NCBI GenBank assembly: GCA_021772595.1
Contig: JAJFLS010000769.1
Coordinates: forward strand, 1-6,540
Direction of reading: 5' to 3'
Length of the DNA stretch: 6,540 bases
Origin: Opitutales bacterium
GTDB lineage: Bacteria; Verrucomicrobiota; Verrucomicrobiia; Opitutales; Opitutaceae
Shown here: in pieces, positions 1-4,873 of the stretch
How the letters are laid out: each line of letters starts with the position of its first letter
How positions within the stretch are numbered: position 1 is the stretch's first letter
The notes under the pieces: generated by a model
Database searches by the model: none
Told to the model about the DNA's origin: nothing
What the model saw: the letters and a program-made list of their open reading frames with translations, nothing else
Made by a program: the position numbers and the translations under genes

Positions 1-144
1 CCCCTCAACGATGCGAGAACTTGGGTGAAGCAAGAACTTGCACGGCACGAAGATCCGAACGCCTTACAACCAATTGATCGCGACCCCGTTCCGCGAGCCT
101 ACCAGGAATCCGTCAGAAAATACTATGAATCGCTGGGCCAATAA
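1..144 (+). CDS. C-terminal end of an upstream protein (5' end outside window)
   Basis: Frame 1 is open from the first base and stops at TAA 142-144, giving 47 residues. The tail is charged and rich in Arg, Glu and Asp, and it ends in VPRAYQESVRKYYESLGQ. A closing P-x-x-Y-x-x-x-V-x-x-Y-(Y/F) helix of this kind is, from memory, common at the ends of large membrane or coiled-coil proteins that precede the VWA/amidotransferase-like gene in PVC-group operons. The family cannot be fixed from so short a piece. It lies 111 bases before the next gene on the same strand and is probably in the same operon, although a REP pair fills the gap. No membrane segment or catalytic motif is visible in the part present. 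Confidence 0.6.
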   Translation, partial: PLNDARTWVKQELARHEDPNALQPIDRDPVPRAYQESVRKYYESLGQ

Positions 145-151
145 CGGAACA

Positions 152-223
152 TGTAGGAGCTTGCTTGCAAGCGATGGTACCGTGAGATCTGGAATGTTAA
201 TCGCCTGCAAGCAGGCTCCTACA
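152..223. repeat. REP-like inverted pair 1 (BIME)
   Basis: Two 24-base units face each other at 152-175 and 200-223. Each has GTAG at its outer end (153-156; CTAC 219-222 on the plus strand) followed by a small hairpin. The stems are GCTTGC/GCAAGC (159-164 with 167-172) and GCCTGC/GCAGGC (203-208 with 211-216). The units differ at only two positions, and these pair with each other (T-A in one, C-G in the other), so the hairpin is conserved. GTAG at the hairpin foot plus inverted pairing is the known architecture of RAYT-associated REP elements. The pair lies between two operon genes and could stop exonucleases or modulate expression, but that role is inferred. Confidence 0.8.
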
Positions 224-241
224 AGATTCAGTGACGCGAAC

Positions 242-247
242 GGAAGG
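242..247 (+). promoter_or_regulatory. Ribosome binding site of the 793-aa envelope protein
   Basis: GGAAGG lies 8 bases before the ATG at 256. It supports that start over any downstream ATG. It follows REP pair 1 closely but does not overlap it. Confidence 0.55.
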
Positions 248-255
248 TACGGTCA

Positions 256-2637
256 ATGCTAGGGGCTTTGACATTCAACGGCGACGCCTGGTGGTGGGTC
301 GCGCTTCTATGCGGATTGATACTTTTGCCGGTTTCCTATTTCGCCTGGAAAACCGACGGCCATCTGGCTAGAGGCTACGTATTGGGATTTACGCTACGCG
401 GTTTGGGGATTGTTCTTCTGCTCCTTTGCTTGCTCGATCCGCATTGGACCGGGGAACGTCCTGCTAAAGGAGAGAACATCGTCGCTCTCGTCGCGGATAA
501 TAGCCAAGGAATGCTCTTGACCGATCCGGGCGACACCGAAAGCCGAGGCCAACAATTGAAATCCAAACTAGCAGGGACAGACGCCGCATGGCTCGACAAG
601 CTGAGCGAAAACTACCAGACGCGCCCTTATCGTTTCGACCGTGATTTGCGCCGCATCGCGGATTTCGGAACCTTGGACTTCACTGGCGATCGCAGCAACC
701 TAGTCCAAACGCTCTCCCAACTGAACGAGCGTTTCGACGGACTGCCCTTGGCTGGGATCCTGTTGTTCACCGATGGTGTCGCGACTGACGCCGAAGAGCT
801 CGACACAATCCCTCTTGAGAATCTTCCGCCAATCTATCCGGTGACGATCGGGAAACCCGCTCCCCTGCCCGATCTGAGCATTGACCGAATCGACCTGCGG
901 CAAACCGCATTTGACGACGCGCCGGTTTCTTTGAAAGTCGTTGTTTCCTCAAGCGAACTTCCCGCCCAAACCATCAGCGTCGAAGTAAATCCTATCCAGA
1001 CCGCTCGCTCGCTCCCAAGCTCCGGTAGCGACTCGGACGCCCCCAAGCCGCAAATGCTCCGTACGAAAACAGATGGCTCAAGCCACACGACCGCGTTTGA
1101 CTGGCGACCGGCCCAATCCGGGATCCAATTCTTCGAAGTATCCACTTATTCGACACGCGAAGAGGAAACAGAAGCCACTTTGGCGAACAACCGTAGAATC
1201 GCGATGGTCGACGGCGGCCAGAAAGCGTTTCGCATCCTGTACGTATCCGGGCGTCCCAATTGGGAATACAAGTTTCTCAATCGAGCGCTTCACGACGATC
1301 TCCAGTTGCAGATGACCGGACTCATTCGAGTCGCTCGCCGCGAACCGAAATTCGAGTTCAAGGGGCGAGCCGGTGAATCCAGCAATCCCCTCTATCGCGG
1401 CTTCGACCGCTCGGAAGAAGAAGCCGAGCGCTACGACCAACCCGTTCTAATTCGCGTCAACGCCCGCGACGAAACGGAACTCCGCGACGGTTTTCCCAAA
1501 GTCGCCGAGGAACTTTTCGAATACGACGCGCTTATCATCGATGACCTGGAAGCGGATTTCTTCAGCTTTAATCAGCAAACGCTTATTCGCCGATTCGTCT
1601 CCGAGCGCGGAGGCGGACTCCTCGTCCTCGGCGGAGCCGACGCTCTGGATCACGGCGGCTACGACAAGACTCCAATCGCCGCGACATTGCCCGTCTACCT
1701 GGACAAGACCTACGAGCGAGCGGCAAGCGAAAATCTTTCCTGGAAACTCACCCGCGAAGGCTGGGTCGAGCCATGGACACGCGTCCGGCCGGTCGAGACC
1801 GACGAGCGCGTACGACTCAACGCGATGCCGCAATTTCGCGTGCTCAACACCCTTCCGCGGATAAAACCCGGAGCCCGCGTTCTGGCGGAAGTCGAAAATC
1901 TCCTCGGCAATCGCTACCCTAGTCTGGTAGCCCACAATTTCGGCGCGGGCAAAGTCGCCTGCGTCGCTGTAGGGGATCTTTGGAGATGGGGACTTCGAGG
2001 CGCTAGCGAGCAAGAAGACCTCGCTCAATTCTGGCGGCAAGTTTCGCGTTGGCTCGTGACCGATATTCCGCAGATCGTCGAGATCGAAGCCAAGAGCAAT
2101 GCGAACGGTGTCGATCTCGTCGTGGAAGCTCGCGACGATAAATACAAGCCGCTCGAAATTGGCGAAGCCCGCATCTCGATCAAACGCGTCGATTTGAGCA
2201 CAGCCGAGCTCGCTGATCATACCGGGTTCACCGAAGTCGAACTTTACGCCGATCCTGTATCCAATGCTCCCGGACGCTACTCGACCACTTTTTCATCGCA
2301 AGACGAAGGCGCCTATCTGGCAAGCGTCGAAGTGTTAGGATCACAAGGAGAAGTCATCGGAATGGCGGAAACCGGTTGGGTCAACGAGCCTCTAGCCCAT
2401 GAGTACCAGTCGCTTTCCCCGAATATCGACCTCTTGCAAACGATCGCCGCCAAAACCGGCGGGAAACTCCTCGCCTGGGAAGATCTCTCCACGATCGAAG
2501 AGGAATTCGCCAAACGCAGCGCCCCGATCACTGAGACCTGGTCCTATCCGCTTTGGCACAACGGCTGGCTCTTTCTCGGCGCCCTTTCCTGCTTCCTAGC
2601 CGAGTGGGGGTTAAGAAGAAAGCGAGGCCTCGCATGA
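256..2637 (+). CDS. Membrane protein with VWA-like and class I glutamine-amidotransferase-like domains
   Basis: This is a 793-residue envelope protein. Two N-terminal membrane segments lie at about residues 11-31 and 41-61. A VWA-like domain follows (about 74-200), with DNSQG at 81-85 where the metal site DxSxS is expected and FTDG at 171-174. A beta-sandwich-like stretch spans about 205-315. A glutamine-amidotransferase-like region covers about 325-605 (ILYVSGRPNWEYKFLNRAL, then LIIDDLEADFF and GGGLLVLGG). A second beta-rich stretch (about 605-710) and a C-terminal membrane helix (about 766-783) with a basic tail complete it. There is no Cys where a class I amidotransferase nucleophile would sit after LLVLGG (456-460), so glutaminase activity is unlikely. 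Proteins of this build occur in PVC operons with MoxR, DUF58 and BatA-like genes and are thought to act in envelope or stress functions. The exact role is unknown. The ATG at 256 is supported by GGAAGG. The 3' end overlaps the next gene by four bases. Confidence 0.9.
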   Translation: MLGALTFNGDAWWWVALLCGLILLPVSYFAWKTDGHLARGYVLGFTLRGLGIVLLLLCLLDPHWTGERPAKGENIVALVADNSQGMLLTDPGDTESRGQQLKSKLAGTDAAWLDKLSENYQTRPYRFDRDLRRIADFGTLDFTGDRSNLVQTLSQLNERFDGLPLAGILLFTDGVATDAEELDTIPLENLPPIYPVTIGKPAPLPDLSIDRIDLRQTAFDDAPVSLKVVVSSSELPAQTISVEVNPIQTARSLPSSGSDSDAPKPQMLRTKTDGSSHTTAFDWRPAQSGIQFFEVSTYSTREEETEATLANNRRIAMVDGGQKAFRILYVSGRPNWEYKFLNRALHDDLQLQMTGLIRVARREPKFEFKGRAGESSNPLYRGFDRSEEEAERYDQPVLIRVNARDETELRDGFPKVAEELFEYDALIIDDLEADFFSFNQQTLIRRFVSERGGGLLVLGGADALDHGGYDKTPIAATLPVYLDKTYERAASENLSWKLTREGWVEPWTRVRPVETDERVRLNAMPQFRVLNTLPRIKPGARVLAEVENLLGNRYPSLVAHNFGAGKVACVAVGDLWRWGLRGASEQEDLAQFWRQVSRWLVTDIPQIVEIEAKSNANGVDLVVEARDDKYKPLEIGEARISIKRVDLSTAELADHTGFTEVELYADPVSNAPGRYSTTFSSQDEGAYLASVEVLGSQGEVIGMAETGWVNEPLAHEYQSLSPNIDLLQTIAAKTGGKLLAWEDLSTIEEEFAKRSAPITETWSYPLWHNGWLFLGALSCFLAEWGLRRKRGLA
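2624..2627 (+). promoter_or_regulatory. Ribosome binding site supporting the coupled start at 2634
   Basis: GAGG lies 6 bases before ATG 2634, inside the last codons of the preceding gene. The ATG overlaps that gene's TGA (ATGA 2634-2637), the classic layout for translational coupling. This is the main reason for choosing 2634 over the earlier in-frame ATG at 2553, which lies deep in the upstream gene. Confidence 0.5.
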
Positions 2638-3917
2638 TGGCGCTAGAAAAGGTAGGGCGGCTTATCCTTAAGCCGCTGAAAATACGTCGCCTGTGCGGCG
2701 GCTTAGGGATAAGCCGCCCTACCACAAGCAAACGGAAATTCGAAACTGTAGACGCGACCGTTGGTCGCGTACGCGATCAGCGATCGCGTCTACAACTTAA
2801 TCCATTCGGCTCGTATGCAAAATACCGCATTATTCATCCGGGACGGCGCCCGGAAGCTACCCAATGCTCGAGCTTCGCTCGAGAAAAAGGTAACGCTCGG
2901 GCGCCGTCCCGAGCCTTCACGGCATCTATTAGACACCCTCTTAGAGGACTGCTGCTGATTAACTCTCTTCTCTTCGGAAGCATTACGCTTCTCGGCGAGC
3001 AGGATCAACAGGAACCACCCGAACACGAACTCCTAGTGATCGTCGGCGCTCCAGGCGAGGATCGTTATGAAGCTGGCTTCAAGGCCGCAGCATCCGCTTG
3101 GAAACGCGCTGCGGATTCAACCCATGCTCGAATGGAAATCGTAGGCCTCGACACACAGGACGAAAGCGATTTCGAACGTATCGAAAATTGGGTGACAACG
3201 CTTGATACAGAATCGCCAGTTCCCGTTTGGATCATTTATATCGGCCACGGGACGCATACGCAGAAACGCACTTTGCTCAATTTGAAAGGCGCCGACTTGG
3301 ATTCCGAAACATTCGCGACTTGGCTCGAACCGATCAAGCGACCGCTCGTTTTTATCCACGGCGGCTCGGCATCCGCGCCGTTCATCAATCGACTGTCGCA
3401 ACCCAATCGGATTTTGATAACCGCTACACGCAGCGGCGAAGAACTGAACTACGCCCGCTTCGGCGAGCGATTCGCGAACGTAATCGAATCCCGCGACGGT
3501 GACAGCAACCAGGACGGTCAAGTTTCCCTGCTGGAAGCGTTCGTCGCCACTGCTCGATCCGTCGAACTCTTCTACGAAGAAGCGGGCCGCCTCGCTTCCG
3601 AGCACCCTCTCATCGACGACAACGGCGATCAGACAGGGACGCCGGCAGATTGGTTTCGCGGCGAGCGACTCGTCAAGGAACCCGAAGACGATCGCATGCC
3701 CGACGGATTTCGGTCTCGGCAAATTGCCCTGATCGCGTCCGAGCAAGAGAGTCGACTTTCACCAGAGAAACGCCTCGCAAGGGACCAGTTGGAAATCGAA
3801 CTGGAGCAACACCGTTCGCTAAAAAAATCGATGAACGAGAGCGAATACTACCAGAAGCTCGAAACGATTCTACGCGAACTCTCGAAGATCTATCTGAGCG
3901 ACACGAACGACTCTTAA
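2634..3917 (+). CDS. Caspase/C13-like (clan CD) pseudo-enzyme with EF-hand loop; N-terminus interrupted by REP elements
   Basis: From ATG 2634 the product has 427 residues. Residues about 1-95 are translated REP repeats and look basic and unstructured. A signal-like hydrophobic run follows (GLLLINSLLFGSITLLG, about 105-121). The folded part begins near HELLVIVGAPGEDRYEAGF. It resembles a clan CD (caspase/legumain) fold: strand then IGHG with the His at 3246-3248 (residue 205), then a strand PLVFIHGGSASAPF where the catalytic Cys would be expected, then RILITATRSGEE. No Cys occurs anywhere after the REP-derived part, so cysteine protease activity is excluded. DSNQDGQVSLLE (3501-3536) is a perfect EF-hand/dockerin-type calcium loop (D1, N3, D5, G6, E12). 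A looser DDNGDQ motif follows, then PADWFRG and a charged helical tail. It is probably exported and works with the preceding protein. No ATG, GTG or TTG lies in frame between 2640 and the signal segment. The alternatives are a rare ATT start at 2928 or CTG at 2955, or a gene silenced by the repeats. Confidence 0.7.
   Translation: MMALEKVGRLILKPLKIRRLCGGLGISRPTTSKRKFETVDATVGRVRDQRSRLQLNPFGSYAKYRIIHPGRRPEATQCSSFAREKGNARAPSRAFTASIRHPLRGLLLINSLLFGSITLLGEQDQQEPPEHELLVIVGAPGEDRYEAGFKAAASAWKRAADSTHARMEIVGLDTQDESDFERIENWVTTLDTESPVPVWIIYIGHGTHTQKRTLLNLKGADLDSETFATWLEPIKRPLVFIHGGSASAPFINRLSQPNRILITATRSGEELNYARFGERFANVIESRDGDSNQDGQVSLLEAFVATARSVELFYEEAGRLASEHPLIDDNGDQTGTPADWFRGERLVKEPEDDRMPDGFRSRQIALIASEQESRLSPEKRLARDQLEIELEQHRSLKKSMNESEYYQKLETILRELSKIYLSDTNDS
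2651..2723. repeat. REP-like inverted pair 2 (BIME)
   Basis: Two units face each other with GTAG at the outer ends (2652-2655; CTAC 2719-2722). Each holds an 8-bp stem GCGGCTTA/TAAGCCGC with a 4-base loop (2657-2664 with 2669-2676; 2698-2705 with 2710-2717). Read in the same orientation, the loops are TCCT and TCCC. One base lies between tetranucleotide and stem in both. The stem sequence is unrelated to that of pair 1, but the architecture is the same. It begins 14 bases after the preceding stop codon, inside the next reading frame. Confidence 0.85.
2747..2794. repeat. REP-like inverted pair 3 (BIME)
   Basis: GTAG (2748-2751) is followed by stem ACGCGACC/GGTCGCGT with loop GTT (2752-2770). 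Directly abutting it is ACGCGATC/GATCGCGT with loop AGC (2771-2789) and then CTAC (2790-2793). The seventh stem pair is C-G in one copy and T-A in the other, a compensatory change. There is no spacer between the two hairpins, unlike pairs 1 and 2. Confidence 0.85.
2837..2914. repeat. REP-like inverted pair 4, opposite polarity, enclosing a third hairpin
   Basis: The left hairpin is TCCGGG/CCCGGA with a 6-base loop (2837-2854), followed by CTAC at 2857-2860, so its GTAG points inward. The right hairpin is GCTCGGG/CCCGAGC with loop CGCCGT (2895-2914), preceded by GTAA (2890-2893), a one-base variant of GTAG. The 14-base cores 2839-2852 and 2898-2911 are exact reverse complements. Between them CTCGAGC-TTC-GCTCGAG (2867-2883) forms a separate 7-bp hairpin. 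The polarity is the reverse of pairs 1-3. Confidence 0.7.
3501..3536 (+). other. EF-hand/dockerin-type calcium-binding loop coding segment
   Basis: Twelve codons read DSNQDGQVSLLE, matching the loop consensus at D1, N3, D5, G6, hydrophobic 8 and E12. It lies inside the caspase-like protein and suggests calcium-dependent structure outside the cytoplasm. Calcium binding itself is inferred from the motif. Confidence 0.7.
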
Positions 3918-4019
3918 CCCAAACGTTTTACTCTACCGTTTAGATTTTTATCCGTGAAAATCCGTGGGGAATATTTGCTTGCAGCCTTAGCTGCCCTACT
4001 TTTGAACTGCGGGCAGAAT
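3918..4019. other. Convergent intergenic region with short direct repeats and a solitary REP
   Basis: This 102-base gap separates the 3' ends of two convergent genes. It contains a tandem ATCCGTG (3950-3956 and 3960-3966) separated by AAA, and a solitary REP-like hairpin. A possible stem CTGCCC (3991-3996) with GGGCAG (4011-4016) has a 14-base loop but no T-run on either strand. No convincing intrinsic terminator was seen. Confidence 0.6.
3981..3999 (-). repeat. Solitary REP-like hairpin
   Basis: On the minus strand this reads GTAG followed by two bases and a 5-bp stem GCAGC/GCTGC with loop TAAG. The tetranucleotide-plus-hairpin plan matches the other repeats in the window, but the stem is shorter and no partner copy is visible. 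Confidence 0.5.
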
Positions 4020-4658
4020 TCATCCCTCCAAGGCCAGGCCCACTAGACGTTTTTCCTCGTCGCCCAATTCGAGTTCGAGAGTGGCGGCTTTCCCTTTCTC
4101 GCTCATCTTTGCCCAGGTCTTTTGAAGGATGGAGATCACTTTCTCCTCGCTTGTTTTCAGGCGGAAATCGGCGAATTGGTTTTCGAGGAAAACAAGACAC
4201 AAGGCGTCCTCCATCGCCTGGGAATCGGGATTGGTTTTTAGGTTCTCCTTCAAGTTGATCGTTCGAACTGGGTCGATCGTCTCCTCATCGTAGCCAAGAT
4301 CGGCCAGCACCCCCGTCGCGGTAGCCGCGTGATAGCGCTTCAGGTCCGACCGCCACTTCAAATAGCCTGCCCGGCCTGCCGGGTAATCGACTCGCGGCAT
4401 TTTCCAGCGGCAAATATGCTGGCTTCGGGCAGCCAATAGCAAGGGCTCGGACGCATCGTTTTCGAGCGAGAGCGTCTTCGCGAATAGCAAATGGCTGAAG
4501 TAGAGCTCGTAGCCAAGTTCTCTCCCCTCGTCGGCAACCCGAGTCGGATCATCGTCGTTGAGCAGATCAAACGCCTGGATGGCCTTTTTGAAACGGCCCG
4601 CATCCAAAATGCGGGATGCAGCATCCTCGATACGTTCACGGTCTGATTGTAAAGGCAT
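4020..4658 (-). CDS. DUF4202 family protein
   Basis: The 212-residue product matches my recollection of the DUF4202 family. It has an N-terminal RFKKAIQAFDLLNDDDPTR, then ELYFSHLLFAKTLSL, then the signature AARSQHICRWKMPRVDYPAGRAGYLKWR, then RYHA, LEN, MEDALCLVFLENQFADF and a closing LQKTWAKMSEKG. The biochemical function of this family is not known to me. The conserved His, Arg, Glu and Asp residues suggest an all-helical, possibly metal- or nucleotide-binding protein, but that is only inference. It has no signal peptide or membrane segment, so it is probably cytoplasmic. ATG 4658 is preferred because AGGA lies 7 bases upstream. An in-frame ATG at 4715 would add 19 residues unlike the family but has only a distant GGGAG. 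The gene is divergent from the ABC-F gene, and a 36-bp palindrome lies between them. It converges on the caspase-like gene. Confidence 0.85.
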   Translation of the reverse strand: MPLQSDRERIEDAASRILDAGRFKKAIQAFDLLNDDDPTRVADEGRELGYELYFSHLLFAKTLSLENDASEPLLLAARSQHICRWKMPRVDYPAGRAGYLKWRSDLKRYHAATATGVLADLGYDEETIDPVRTINLKENLKTNPDSQAMEDALCLVFLENQFADFRLKTSEEKVISILQKTWAKMSEKGKAATLELELGDEEKRLVGLALEG

Positions 4659-4665
4659 TCGCGGA

Positions 4666-4669
4666 TCCT
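4666..4669 (-). promoter_or_regulatory. Ribosome binding site favouring the shorter DUF4202 start
   Basis: On the minus strand AGGA lies 7 bases before ATG 4658. The alternative start at 4715 has its nearest purine-rich motif (GGGAG, 4729-4733) 13 bases away, too far to be efficient. This supports the 212-residue form. Confidence 0.45.
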
Positions 4670-4743
4670 GTAAGACAAATTCGCAAGAATCAACCTCGTC
4701 CGAGCAATCGGCCATCCGCGAGGTGTGTCTCCCAAATTCCTAT

Positions 4744-4779
4744 GACCGTTTATATTACAACCTTGTAATTTAAACGGTC
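4744..4779. promoter_or_regulatory. 36-bp near-perfect palindrome in the divergent intergenic region (possible operator)
   Basis: Two 17-base arms (4744-4760 and 4763-4779) are reverse complements with one mismatch (position 10 of the arm) around a central CC. The ends are GACCGTTTA/TAAACGGTC and the core is ATTACAA-CC-TTGTAAT. It lies 86 bases upstream of the preferred DUF4202 start and 95 bases upstream of the ABC-F start, where one dimeric regulator could control both genes. It could also be a stand-alone hairpin element. It has no GTAG foot and is not a REP of the type seen elsewhere here. No regulator gene is in the window. Confidence 0.6.
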
Positions 4780-4873
4780 GGGACGCGAAATAAGATGACC
4801 TACCCCATCTCGACTTCGGGCGAATTCCGCGATTGACGACTCGTCCTGTCACGAACACAAGTGGCCGCTTTCC

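Noticed and set aside
38..262. Open frame of 74 codons on the plus strand overlapping the upstream gene end and REP pair 1
   Set aside because: It overlaps the better frame 1 coding tail and runs straight through the REP hairpins into the next gene start. Its product resembles nothing known to me.
1447..2220. 257-codon open frame on the minus strand
   Set aside because: It is antisense to the well-supported 793-residue protein, shows no recognisable domain, and is explained by codon bias of the plus-strand gene.
2553..2633. In-frame ATG at 2553 as start of the caspase-like gene
   Set aside because: It lies inside the C-terminal membrane helix region of the preceding gene in another frame. 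The ATGA overlap at 2634 with GAGG upstream is a better start.
3117..3746. 209-codon open frame on the minus strand
   Set aside because: It lies antisense to the conserved caspase-like domain and has no recognisable motif.
3991..4016. Possible terminator hairpin CTGCCC/GGGCAG
   Set aside because: The loop is 14 bases and no T-run follows on either strand.
4833..4861. Possible sigma-70 promoter (TTGACG, 17-base spacer, CACAAG) before the ABC-F gene
   Set aside because: The -35 is good, but the -10 matches the consensus at only three of six positions, and the start site would fall within a few bases of the ATG.
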